The notes under the pieces were generated by a model, which worked only from the letters and a program-made list of their open reading frames with translations, was not told the DNA's origin and searched no databases. This document shows, in pieces, positions 50,540 through 60,952 of a DNA stretch of 64,000 nt. The DNA comes from Diphasiastrum complanatum (Eukaryota; Streptophyta; Lycopodiopsida; Lycopodiales; Lycopodiaceae): contig CM055109.1 of assembly GCA_029204225.1 (NCBI GenBank), positions 31,969,870 to 32,033,869 of the forward strand, in the 5' to 3' direction. A program made the translations under genes and the position numbers. Positions within the stretch are counted from its first letter, which is position 1; each line of letters starts with the position of its first letter.

Positions 50540-52150
50540 CCCCTATCCGTGAATGCCTTGATCTCCAGACTAAGTGATGCACAAAAATTGTTGTATGCAT
50601 CAATGATCAATGCCTTGGTAAACACATATGAGATCATGTTTTGCGTCCAACAATACGTTATGCTTACCTCTCTGTCGAGAACCTTACTCCTGACATAGTG
50701 ATATCGAATCTCAATATGCTTACTCCTATAGTGAAATCTAGGGTTGTTCGATAAGGCAATAACACTCTGATTATTGTATAACATAATTGTTAGAGTGTAT
50801 TGATTCAGACTACTAACGTCTGACATTAAATTTGTCAAACAAACTTCTTCTTTAATGGCTTTAGAAACATCAATGTATTTAGCTTCTGGGAGGAAAGAGC
50901 AATGGAGGTTTGCTTATGACTGTTCCAAGAGATAGGACCATCATTGAAGATGAATGTAAATCCAAATGTGGATTTAAGAGTATCTACATCTTCTTCCCAG
51001 CTCGCATCTGAATATCCATTGAGCCGATAGAGATTGTCTTTGTTGACTTCCCTATAGCAGATGCACAGGTCTGTTTTATCTTGAATGTATCTCATGTCTT
51101 TTATGAGAGCCTTCCAATGGGTGATGCCAAGATTAGCCATGAAATGACTTAGTGAGCTGACTGCAAAAGCGATGTCAAGTCTTGTGTAGACCATTGCATA
51201 CATGAGAGATCCAAGCACCGATTGATAAGGGTGCTCTCTCATTTGCTCCTTTTCCTGCTTGGTTTGAAGACATTGGTCCTTCGACAATTGCAAGCTTGGA
51301 TCCATCTGTGAGTGAGCTTTTTTTTGCAATTGATCAGATTATATCTGATAAGCATATTATGAAGATACCTTTACTGAGTGATATAAATCAGTCGTCTCAC
51401 TCTGTCTCTGTGGATTTGAGTTCCTAGATAGTAGTGAGCTTCACCCAGATCGGTCATGTTGAATGCGAAAGACAACATCTATTTCATATAGGTTGTCTAG
51501 ACATCGAGTTGATGTACTTTGAGGTCATCTGCAACAAGATATGATAGGAGTACTCAGATTGAGGAGTGTTTGAATACTAGATTGAAAGTCTCGTTGTAGT
51601 CGATTTTTTGGGATATGAGAAAATCCATGCGCCACTAGTCGGGCTTTCCTTCAATCTTGATACTTATGTTAGCATTGTATTTGATCTTAAAAACCCATTT
51701 TCAATCAATAAGATTGCTGCTTGTAGGTAATTCGACTAATGACCATGTATGGTTTTTTATCAGAGAGGAATACTCTCTGGTCATTGCTTCTTTCCAGAGA
51801 TCGGAGCCTGGTTGGCTAAGTGCCTCTTCGACTATAGTCGGTTCTTGAATTAAAAGATAGACAGACTCATGAATATACCTTATGGGCTCTGTGTGCACTC
51901 GGTTCAATCTTATTGGAGGTGGCGTCGGTTGATGATCCAATCTTTGGTTGTATTGCCCCTGAATAGTAGCAACATCTTCATTTGATTCACTATCAAATAG
52001 TTGATCGACTGTCGGCATGCTTCAACCAGAGGCTTGGATTGTCGTGTCATAGGCAGGGGATGTCGAAGGTTCTCTTGCCTCAATGAACTAATCCTCGATA
52101 AATATTGTATCCCTGCTGAATAAAATCTATTGGATATCGGGGTCATAGTC
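50540..52150 (-). pseudogene. Copia-E2 RT and RNase H region
   Basis: Sense pieces: an acidic linker FDSESNEDVATIQGQY, EPTIVEEALSQPGSDLWKEA, EYSSLIKNHTWSLVELP and a K-W-x-F-K-I-K block in 52018-51650. Decayed RT without a clean YVDD lies at 51640-51330. Then VLGSLMYAMVYTRLDIAFAV, LNGYSDASWEEDVDTLKST (RNase H Asp), ALSSQKLNTL (where S-T-E-A-E-Y is usual, so the Glu region is altered), and HYRSKHIEIRYHYV near the end. No gag, protease or integrase core survives. Confidence 0.85.
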
Positions 52151-52154
52151 TTCA

Positions 52155-52262
52155 GTAATGGAGTATTTCTGCAGACTGTGTGAGAATGCATGTAAAAATT
52201 GCAGCAATATGAATGGAGCTAGATTAACATGGGATTTAGGAGAGCAGAGGAATGAATCCAAT
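52155..52262 (-). repeat. Copia-E family LTR end fragment
   Basis: Direct repeat of 50428-50537: GAGTATTTCTGCAGA, CATGTAAAAATTG and GCAATATGAATGGA are shared. It begins abruptly next to the integrase-RT linker of Copia-E2, so the whole 5' LTR, gag and integrase have been deleted between. Confidence 0.85.
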
Positions 52263-52348
52263 AGTATCGAGAATCAAGAACTGGAACAAACAACATGGTA
52301 CGATTCATGTTATCCCATTTGCCATGCTTGAATATGTTTGGAGCTCAC

Positions 52349-52997
52349 TATGAAAAATGTCAACTAGTTAAGTTGAACTAATTTGGGAATTTTGAGGCCA
52401 AAGTGAGTTTTCAGCTTAGAGATAGGTTTTTTTATGTCAATAAGGACTAAGAATAGTGTTTTTACTATTTTTAGCATGTAGACAAGTTGATAAAGTTGGA
52501 TTTGGACCCATTTCTTTTGGTTAGATGAGATACATTGCATCTAGTCATGAAAATATAGGTTTTTGGTGACGTACCTAGAAACTACTATTTTAGGGCAATT
52601 TTTTCCAAGTGGCCAAAAGACACATTGGCTAATATAAATAGCTTTACTAGCATGGAGAATGCATTCCAAAGTTCTCTCTTTACTTGGAGAACATTCATCT
52701 TCTATGCTATTGTCTTCTTCTAGCTCTTCTCATATCTTGCTTTCTAATGTGTAGAATGCTAAATTTCTTGTTGTTCTTGAGCTCACATGTGTGAAGGCTC
52801 ATGTACTACTGTTGTTGTACGAACAAGGTTATTATTATATTGGATCATAGTGATATTAATGATATTTGCATGTATTTTCATGTTCTAGCATGTTAGATTC
52901 ATGATTTTCTACATTGTTGATGCACTAGATGTGCAACCAAATTTACCTCTACATCTAATTGATCCATTAGGCATGTTTTGGATCTGATTTTTTCACA
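52349..52997 (+). repeat. Copia-G 5' LTR
   Basis: Starts TATGAAAAATGTCAACTAG (first TG mutated to TA) and ends GATTTTTTCACA, followed by a primer-binding site; 649 bp. ATATAAATAG at about 52638 is a TATA-like box in a suitable U3 position. Confidence 0.75.
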
Positions 52998-53009
52998 TGG
53001 TATTAGAGC
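52998..53009 (+). promoter_or_regulatory. Copia-G primer-binding site, one base changed
   Basis: TGGTATTAGAGC directly after the LTR; the consensus is TGGTATCAGAGC. Confidence 0.8.
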
Positions 53010-53063
53010 TTGTTTCAGGCTAAATTTGAAGGAGTGTCAAACCTGCTGGAGTATTTGAGGCTT

Positions 53064-53618
53064 AGTTGTAGCTGATCGCGATCCACTGCAAAAACGTTTC
53101 GTATCGTGCGCTCCGAAACGTTAGCGATCCGCAACTCGAATCACAATTTTTTTTTTTTTGAGTTTAATACTAACTAAACCGTAATTGAATGGTGGACATG
53201 CTTTTCAAATTCCAATAGACATCAGAAATCAGTTTTGAAATGGTGTTCTGATGCCAATGTTTGTAGATCTACTGATCCTGTTTTCTGTTAAAAAATGATA
53301 GAAAGAGTTAAAAGGAGCCTTCCTTAGACTGGCAAGAATTGTATACTTCTTGTGGAATAGCTGAAACCATCTATCAATGTCCAAATTTTTGAAACCATAT
53401 GAAAATGCAGCCAGTCTACTGATGTCTAGTTTCTAATGAATGTAGCCTGCAGCCATCTGAAACCAAGCAACAGATCTGCATACCAATTGCTTTTTTGATG
53501 TCCTTTCACATGATACCCATATTGGCAACTATCCAAAAAAAAAAATTGCGTTCCGGAAAACCCTAATGGGAAATCCCATATCGCGTTCCAAATCGGTTCT
53601 GGAACACGGACTGCAACT
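53064..53618. repeat. Possible fold-back element in the Copia-G leader
   Basis: The two ends share AGTTGTAG / CTGCAACT (near-perfect inverted tips) and, about 75-80 bp inside each, CAATTTTTTTTTTT / AAAAAAAAAAATTG in opposite orientation. The left arm also has AACGTTTCG...CGAAACGTT (53093-53101 and 53114-53122). The stretch is richer in CpG than its flanks. No coding capacity and no clear target duplication. Confidence 0.35.
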
Positions 53619-53926
53619 TTGATTTGAGGGCGCCATCAATTCTAGAGGGAGTTGGAGTGGTTTCTATCTCAAATCAAGCATGTTCAAGTGTAGGAAGTGG
53701 ATCTTTGTGATCCTAAACACATTTTACGTCAAATCATTTAAAGTAGGCCAATTTTTTATTCTACTTATTGGAAGTTGGAGACAAAAATTGCACATGGTTG
53801 TGATATTAGCATTCTATTAGAAAGGTTCCATATCTTTGGGATTTCTTCTTGATATAACTTGTTTAGGATCAAGAGAGTGCTAAGTGCATTGGAAAAAGTT
53901 TAAATATTTAAATCAATCATTGCAAC

Positions 53927-54680
53927 ATGGCTACAAATGGAGGGTTCATGCTAGAGAGCAATGATAGTCTTACCTCAAGCAAATATTCAACTTGGAAGAA
54001 GACGAGAATGGATTCTCTACTCGAGATGAATGAGTTTATGGATTTGTTGTAGGTGTGGAGAGAACTTTAGCACCTCAAGTACAATTGAGGCATGATAGGA
54101 GGTCAAAGAAAACTCTTCATGTTATAAAGATGAATGTGTCTAATAAACTTCTTGCTATTGTCTTGTGCTCACCTGCATTATTGACCTGTATATTTCGCTA
54201 TACTTAATCTGATACAGCTCTCTTTAATATGCAAAGGCAAGTTCAAGGGCAAGGGCAAAGGCAAATCATATAAAGGGCAAGATCAAGGTGAGCCTTCTAC
54301 TTTTGTTGAGCAGAAGAAAGAGAGACGAAAGCTAAAATGTTTCTATTGTGGAGTCAAAGGACACTTTTCTAGTGATTTCTTCAAGAAGAAAAGAGATCAA
54401 GGTGGGAAGCAAAGCAATCTAACTCTAGATGAGGATGGTGTTGATGTGCGAAATTCAAATGATTCTTTTGTTATGTCATCATGCTTGTTGGCTAATCATG
54501 GAGATATTGATACTTGGTGGATTGATAGTGGAGCTAGCTCACATATGACGTTTCATAAGGAGTATTACTCTGCATTGGTAGCATTTGAAAGTGACAAGAA
54601 GGTGATCTACTCTTCATAAGGAGTATTACTCTTCATTGGTGGCATTTGAAAGTGACAAGAAGGTGATCTACACGGCCAAT
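53927..54680 (+). pseudogene. Copia-G gag and protease
   Basis: ATG 53927 begins MATNGGFMLESNDSLTSSKY, then (shifted) EMNEFMDFVVGVERTL and LHVIKMNVSNKLLAIV, a copia gag start. At about 54163 most of the capsid region is replaced by unrelated DNA. Gag resumes at 54235 with a K/G-rich stretch, the knuckle CFYCGVKGHFSSDF (last Cys changed to Phe) and the protease site WWIDSGASSHMT at about 54520. A 61-bp tandem duplication then breaks the frame. Non-functional. Confidence 0.85.
54552..54673. repeat. 61-bp tandem duplication after Copia-G protease
   Basis: TTCATAAGGAGTATTACTCT and following bases repeat at 54552 and 54613 with two or three differences. The unit length is not a multiple of three, so it shifts the frame. 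Confidence 0.95.
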
Positions 54681-54965
54681 GATGTGGATTGTGCAATCAA
54701 GGGGATTGGCACAATTTCTATATTTCTCTCTACTAATAGGAAATTTGTAAGTTTAAAGAATGTTTTGCTCATTCCATAAATCACTAAGAACCTTCTTAGT
54801 ATTAGTCAAATGCTTTTGACAAGGGACTTAAGGTGGAGTTTTTTGGTGATTTTTGCTCGATCAAAGGGACTGGAGCCTTGATTTCCAAGGGCAAGAGACA
54901 AGGTGAGGTCTAGAAACTTGATGGATATGTTGTTTCTAATCGTGGTGGCTTGAGAGCAAGGTATC
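54681..54965 (+). pseudogene. Copia-G protease end and pre-integrase start
   Basis: Readings in more than one frame: IKGIGTISIFLSTNRKFV, LKNVLLIP, ITKNLLSISQM and GALISKGKRQGEV, then KLDGYVVSN. This is the conserved path from protease to the pre-integrase domain. The HHCC motif and integrase are missing; copia homology stops at about 54965. Confidence 0.75.
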
Positions 54966-55690
54966 TTTAAGTCACAATATTAAGAAGCTGATCACACTCC
55001 TTTACTAGCTATACTTCTGGACGCGTGGAAAATCTTCATTAGCCATAAAGCTAGGGTTTGATTAGTAAAGCATATTTGGGATCAATAATTTAACACGCCC
55101 AATCATTCTCGTAACAGCACAACACTACAGAATAATGGTGTTGAACAGTGGTGTTGTGTTCAGTTGTGTTGTTTTCTCTCCTATGTTGATCCCATGTGGA
55201 GGGAATACACCAACAATTCGACAATTCTTTGCAACATGAAGGATAAAAGTCGCTCATTATGCAGATTGCCCATTGCTAGAAACTAACTGAGTAAATTTGC
55301 TATGCCTTAAAGATTGAATTTGTGATATGTCTGATAAGATGGTTGTCATTTGTCTACAAGCATTCATTTTTCATGACTAGAAGAGATGAAATCATAACAA
55401 TTGCATTCATGTGTGACAATGATGGCCTATCACCTGATTCCATAGCAATTGTTGCCAGTGTCACTGAAGGGACATGGACTCAATGGGCATTGACCTAACA
55501 TTAGACATAGAATATGTGTTTATGTCATCCCATGTTTTGAATGTCATATTTTCTAGGTCCATACTTATGACATTGGTAAAAAAGATATCATGAAGCCCAT
55601 TGCCCTCAACAAAGACTCTTGCAACCACTCTTTAACCTTGTCCGAGAAGCACCAAAATATCATGGTTTGTTAGTACTGCATGCTGAATTG
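54966..55690. other. No gene seen
   Basis: A GTGTTGTGTTCAGTTGTGTTGTT stretch near 55140-55180 and otherwise mixed sequence with no domain. The last 100 bp may be the RNase H-integrase connection of Gypsy-F, but it is too decayed to say. Confidence 0.45.
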
Positions 55691-56845
55691 GTGCCTCAAA
55701 ATTGCACTCCAGGACCTCAAGTTCAAGGTCATTGATGGAAGACTTTATCGCAAAGGCATTGACGATATTTATTAGAGATGTGTGCTACCTGTTGAAGTTT
55801 CCTTTATTATTGAGAAATGCCATGACTCAACATGGTATTTTTCTGGTCATGCCACAGCTCAGAAAATTATAAGAGCAAGTTATTGGTGGGCAACTTTGTT
55901 CAAGGATTGTCATGATTATTGCATGAGATGTGAGAGTCGACCATGCCAAAAAGAGAATGAGGCCTCTCATAACCTTGACGACCCAATTACTCTTTGAAAA
56001 ATGGGGTACTGATTAGTGGGTCCTATTAAACCATCTTCTATTGGTCAAAAAAGATACATTATTGTTTGCTACTGATTATTTCACTAAATGGGCGGAAGCC
56101 CACTAGGCAATCAAACATGACAATGTAGTTGAGACAACAAAATTCTTGATGGAGAACATTGTATTTCGATTTAGTGCCTCCAAAGAGCTAGTATCAGACA
56201 AAGGTATCCACTTTCTCAATAAGGTGATATAGGATCTTACTAAGAGACTCTGCCATTAAGCACAATTATCCACTTTCTCAATAAGGTGATATAGGATCTT
56301 ACTAAGAGACTTGCCATTAAGCACAATAAAACGACCCCTTACAACCTACAGGCAAATGGGCAAGTTGAAAATACTAACAAAAAGTTGGTGGATATTGTAA
56401 AGAAGATAGTCTCTAATGCCAAAAGAGATTGATATTCAAAAATACCCGTAGCTATTTGGGCCTACAATGTTGCTTTCAAAACCAGTCTCAACCAGTCACC
56501 TCTTTACCTAGTGTATTGTGCTGAAAGTGTGTTACCTATTATTGAACTAGAGACGTTGAGGTTCTCTAAAGATCATGATTTACCTTATGAGCTATTTGTT
56601 AAGTAGAGATTATTGATGCTAGCTAAGCTTGATGAAAAGCGTACCAGGGCACTGTTGTAGATGGAGTGAAAGAAGAAATGGATTAAGTAGTTACATGACT
56701 TAAAGGCTAAGAGATATCAGTTCCGGGTTGGACAATTGGTTTTGTTTTATGATGCAAGGAGAGAACTATTTCTCGGTAAGCTAATGCCTATTTGGATGAG
56801 ACCATATGTTTTGAAAAAGGTTTCCAAGAATAGTACTGTGTTTGA
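55691..56845 (+). pseudogene. Gypsy-F integrase
   Basis: Reads KFKVIDGRLYRKGIDDIY, H-A-T-A-Q-K-I-I-R-A-S-Y-W-W with the H2C2 domain (CMRCESRPC), then FEKWGTD (first catalytic Asp), ATDYFTKWAEAH, ELVSDKGIHFLNKV (second Asp), NGQVENTNKKLVDIV (Glu), IWAYNVAFKTSLNQSPLYLV and QLVLFYDARRELFLGK. Wording differs from Gypsy-A, D and E, so this is another family. Many stops, and a 62-bp duplication between the second Asp and the Glu. It ends at 56845, where Gypsy-E2 gag starts. Confidence 0.88.
56205..56327. repeat. 62-bp tandem duplication in Gypsy-F integrase
   Basis: TATCCACTTTCTCAATAAGG and onward at 56205-56266 is repeated at 56267-56327 with a single-base deletion. It shifts the integrase frame. 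Confidence 0.96.
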
Positions 56846-56847
56846 TG

Positions 56848-57335
56848 TACCGCTTGTGGGAAGGAAGGTCATTCTAAGACCAACTATCCCAGTTTACAGA
56901 CTAACTATTTAGAAGAGGAATTATTCCTCTGTCTGATTAATAATCATGAGGAGGTAGCTTATACTGCAACTCCTACTAACCAAAAGACCATTATATCGAA
57001 ACATCATACTAGTCAACAATACACTATTTTGCGTAGGGGGGGGGGGGCAAGAGATTTCACTCCACCCAGAGTGAGGGGTTCGTGCTATAATTGCGGAGCC
57101 CCAGCTCACTATTCGCCTAATTGCCCTGAACCCAGGAGGTAAGTAGGATATGTGCCGCTATGTGCTAACTACAAAGGCGAAGGGCATGTCACTGCTGAAT
57201 GTCCTCAGCCACAACAACCGCGGTCTAAACCAAGGTTTGTAAACTCGCCTAGAGAAGATGACCTTCGGCTAAAACTAACACTGACATGATAGTTCAGAGG
57301 ATAGAAGTAGAGTCCAAATCATTAGATCAAGATAA
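56848..57335 (+). pseudogene. Gypsy-E2 gag zinc-knuckle region
   Basis: Reads ACGKEGHSKTN (a knuckle whose last Cys reads Tyr), then NYLEEELFLCLINNHEEVAY, poly-G (57038-57049), CYNCGAPAHYSPNC (intact CX2CX4HX4C) and NYKGEGHVTAEC (first Cys of C-A-N-C changed). It aligns with Gypsy-E1 44230-44700. Frames shift around the poly-G. The N-terminal part is absent. Confidence 0.85.
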
Positions 57336-57790
57336 GCTTTTGATAAATTGAAACAATCATTAGCAGAAGCCACTAGAGTTAGACCTCCAAATTGGGATAA
57401 ACAGTTCCATGTATATGTATCCACATCATCATTTGCAATAGGTGTAGTGCTTAGTTAGAAAGATGACCAAAATATAGATTACCCAATTTATTATGCGGGC
57501 AGGCAACTCGCTGCATCAGAAAAGAACTATTCTGCTACAAAGCAGGAAGCACTATGAATGATTTATTCAGTAAAGAAATTTAGCCATTATTTTTTAGGAT
57601 ACCCTTTCATTTTTCAGAAAGATCACTATGCATTGAAACATTTAGTGAATAAACCTAATCTTTCGGGTAGGGTAGCTAGATGGGTATTGTTATTAAATGA
57701 GTTTAATTATGAAGTAGAATTAAGAAGAGGCAAGGATCATCAAAATGCTGATTATAGATCCCGCCTCCAAACGAAAAATCAGTTTGAAAG
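57336..57790 (+). pseudogene. Gypsy-E2 RNase H
   Basis: Starts in the RT connection (LKQSLAEATRVRPPNWDK), then FHVYVSTSSFAIGVVLS (first Asp of Gypsy-E1 reads Ser), AGRQLAASEKNYSATKQEAL and MIYSVKKFSHYFLGYPF, FIFQKDHYALKHLVNK. From 57558 the frame is open and runs on into integrase. Stops lie at about 57456 and 57555. Confidence 0.88.
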
Positions 57791-59072
57791 CATTTCTGAT
57801 GAATTTCCGGATGAGCATATAGTGCGTATTCAATCGAAAACATCAATTTATGTGGACATTATTAATTTTTTACAGGACCAGATTTATTCTGAACATTCTT
57901 ATAAACAACAAAAAACTGTTTTCCTTTCAAAAGTAGGACCTTATACAATTATAAATAGAATATTGTATAGATTAGGAGCTGACGATAGTCTCCGCCGATG
58001 TTTAGAAGCAACCGAGACGACCGTTGTAATAAGTGCATTACATGAAGAAGATTCGGGGGGTCATTATGTTCTTAAAAATACTGCAAGAAAGATTCTTAAT
58101 GCTAAATATTGGTGGCCTACCATCTATAGAGATGTTAAAATATTCATTCAGAAATGTGATGCTTGTCAGAGGATGGGGAAACCCAGCTTCGCCGACGCAT
58201 TGGCCGCTTACTCCAATTATTCCCTTAGCACCTTTTGAGAAGTGGGGGATAGATTTTGTAGGGCCTATCAAACCGATCACCTGTAAAACTCATCGACATT
58301 ACATTCTCGTTGCCACGTACCAAGATGGTAGAGGCCGAAGCCACAGTTAAGAACGATGCTAAGACTGTAGCAAAGTTTTTATTCCAAAACATTGTCACAC
58401 GATATGGATGTCCCTTAAAACTCACTAGTGATACGGGGACCCATTTTCTTAATCAGATCATCGAGGCCATGTTGTTATACTTTTCTATTACGCATCACCA
58501 AACTCCATATAATCCAAAAGCGAATGGGCTTACGGAGCGGGCAAACGGAATTTTGTGTAAAATTTTGAATAAAGTAACTGAAACGCATTTCTGATTGGGA
58601 TGTTACCATCTGTCTTATGGGCATACATAACTGCTGAAAAGATCACAACTAGGCAAACTCCATACCATCTTGTGTATGGAATGCATCCCATATTACCAAT
58701 AGAATTTGAAGTTCCGACGTTTCGCATTAGTAATGAAGAGCGTATGGATGAATACGATAGTCTCCGGGAGCAGATGATATCTTTGACACAACTGGAGGAG
58801 GATCGTCGTCTTTCATTAATCGAGACTGAATGAGTTCAGAATAAAAGAAAAGAAATTTTTGACCAATCCATTAAAAAATAATAATTAAACAAGGGGACTA
58901 CGTGCTTTTGTATGACAACAGACACATATTGTTTCCTAGAAAATTACATACCAGATGGATGGGACCTTACAAAGTCATAGAAGTTTTTAATAGTGGATCA
59001 CTTCAGTTAGCCGATCTTGAAGGACATTTACTTGATCTCTCGAGTAAATGGCTCAAGGGTGAAGCACTACTA
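57791..59072 (+). pseudogene. Gypsy-E2 integrase
   Basis: 57558-58238 continues with LYRLGADDSLRRCLEATETT, ALHEEDSGGHYVLKNTARKI and CDACQRM (H2C2 complete). FEKWGIDFVGPIKPI has the first Asp. A deletion of about 11 bp at 58312 (M-D-Y-A lost) shifts frame. 58310-58594 then reads KMVEAEATVKNDAKTVAKFL, LTSDTGTHFLN (second Asp) and NPKANGLTERANGI (Glu). The C-terminal part follows at 58600-59072 with stops. It keeps DDE residues but no continuous frame. Confidence 0.9.
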
Positions 59073-59074
59073 TG

Positions 59075-60040
59075 ACTAATTTCCGATACTATTCACATTT
59101 TATCCAGTTTCTAAAGACCATCAAAGTCCAATTATTTCCACCGAAGTTTGCGAAATGTGCGACACTTGCACCTTCACATTCTTCGCCCATATGTGTTGTA
59201 GCAAAATCTGTGACATTGTTCACATTTCGTCCAATTGTCAATCCATTGCCTTTGCAAAATGTGCGAAAAATGTGACACTTTCGCTACATTTTTTGCAAAA
59301 ATGCCGACACCTTTGTTTCATTGTTGTCACTATATTTTTGCAAAAAAGCCGACACCATATTGGAATATGGTGTGTTAAGTAAATCCACCATTTTTGGGAA
59401 CACGAAAATTGCAACACTTCAACCTTCGCTTTTTTCAGGATTTTCCTTCGTTCCATCTTTGACTTTCGGGAAATTTGCAAAAAATATAACATTTCGCTAG
59501 AATGTTGCATATCATTTGATACATACCTTTGTTTTCATCATGTTTTCACATCACCAGTACAACAGAAATATGCAAAAAACCCGACACCTTTGCATATTTT
59601 TCGCCGATACATTTTTTGTCCATATATTTTTTTGCTCATATATTTTTTTTCACCCATACATTTTAACGAAGAAAGCGACAGTCTTCACTTCCAATATCAC
59701 GCATTGTTTCATAGATTGTGTATGTTATTATTTTCACAGTTCAATACTCACAAATACTGAGCTGAACTTTTGCAAACTGAGCGAAGCATTTGTGTATTTT
59801 GTTTATTTTTCATTTATATTTATTTTTGATTTATTAAGGACTAGATACAATATTGTTGAGTCTGTACCTTCAAAACGAAGGACAAGTTTTCATTTAATAT
59901 TTGTCTAATCTGCCGATATACCATCAATACACCAAAATCTCAAACACTTCTGTTTTTTTGCCAGTACATTTCCATCACTCTTGCTCTCTGATTTCGTGAA
60001 TTGTTATGATCAAGCTCTCTTCCGCCATCGCTAGTTCACC
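59075..60040 (+). repeat. Gypsy-E2 3' spacer with GCGACAC motifs
   Basis: Non-coding, between integrase and the extra ORF. AAAAATG(C/T)CGACACCTT-type words occur about eight times at 59150-59690. It matches the Gypsy-E1 spacer. The F/C-rich frames at 59155-59382 and 59516-59908 come from T-richness and are not genes. Confidence 0.75.
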
Positions 60041-60049
60041 ATTACGAGC

Positions 60050-60952
60050 GTCATGTCGATTGTATTCAAAACACACCCAAAGCCAGTTTTACCGGTTTTA
60101 CAACCATTAGCTATATGAGCACGAATTGAAGGACTTCTTCAATTTGATCCATCAGTAATCCTCATGGACTTGTGCCATGAGCTGATCCGAAATCTGAGCA
60201 AGACAGAAGAAGGACATATTTCCACCACTATCTGGAATCAAGAGATAATTATTACAGAAGGATTTTATTGTCGTGCCTTAGGTTTGCCTATGGATGGCTA
60301 TATGCCTATTACAAAGCCATACTTCATCACTGAGAGCGAAGTTTTTCAGGAAAAAGCTTATCTTGAGAAACGGGAAAGATATGTATGAGCTACTTTGCAG
60401 AGTATAACGAGAAGCTGAGCGACAAACTCAGCAATGCCATTATCAACAAGGAGAGTGCCGAAGCAGATCAAAAACAGCTCTAGGACTCTATTGCCTAGCT
60501 GCAAAATTCTACAGATATGTTGAGGAAAGGCAACTAAATATATAAGAGTCAGGTCGAAGAGGCAATTTTATGGCAGATAAGCGCCGAAGTCACATTGGGA
60601 GCCTGTGTATCTCATGGGAGATACAGGATCGACCCAACAGCTTGGAAAGGAATCTAAGAAAGAATGATCCAAACTTTCCAGCTGCAATATCTGCAACCCC
60701 AGATGGTTGCACATGAGAAATTAAAAGAAGAACTGGAAGAGGCTAAGTTCCAATCGAGACAAATCCATAATTTTGAAGAGGAAGAACCAGCCCAGCGCTA
60801 GGACCAGTCTACGCAGACGGATGAGCCAGCCAAAGCTATATCAGAGAAGGCCATCCAGATAGACATTATTTTCAAGCAAATCCAGAAAGATAAAGAGGTG
60901 CAGACTGACCCAGGGGATGCTAAGAAGCCAATAGCAATTAGAGACACAACTG
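60050..60952 (+). pseudogene. Gypsy-E2 extra ORF, N-terminal and coiled-coil part
   Basis: 60164-60388 reads MDLCHELIRNLSKTEEGHIS and FYCRALGLPMDGYMPITKPY. From ATG 60385, one frame with stops at 60481, 60496 and 60535 continues: SYFAEYNEKLSDKLSNAIIN, EEAILWQISAEVTLGACVSH, GRYRIDPTAWKGI, FQLQYLQPQMVAHEKLKEEL, FEEEEPAQR and a tail with STQTDEP, AIQID and EVQTDPG. It matches the inverted block at 48650-49508. A helical/coiled-coil character is clear; no enzyme motif. This is the middle of a protein that probably continues into 60953-61935. Confidence 0.7.

Larger units (their letters stand above)
52349..54965 (+). mobile_element. Copia-G, 5' part of a copia element
   Basis: 5' LTR, primer-binding site, leader (with a possible fold-back insertion), gag start, zinc knuckle, protease and pre-integrase start, all +. 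It stops at about 54965. The LTR tip relates it to Copia-A. Confidence 0.8.

Noticed and set aside
59155-59908. Cysteine/phenylalanine-rich frames of 75 and 130 residues
   Set aside because: They fall in the T-rich Gypsy-E2 spacer, are not kept in the Gypsy-E1 spacer, and show no motif.
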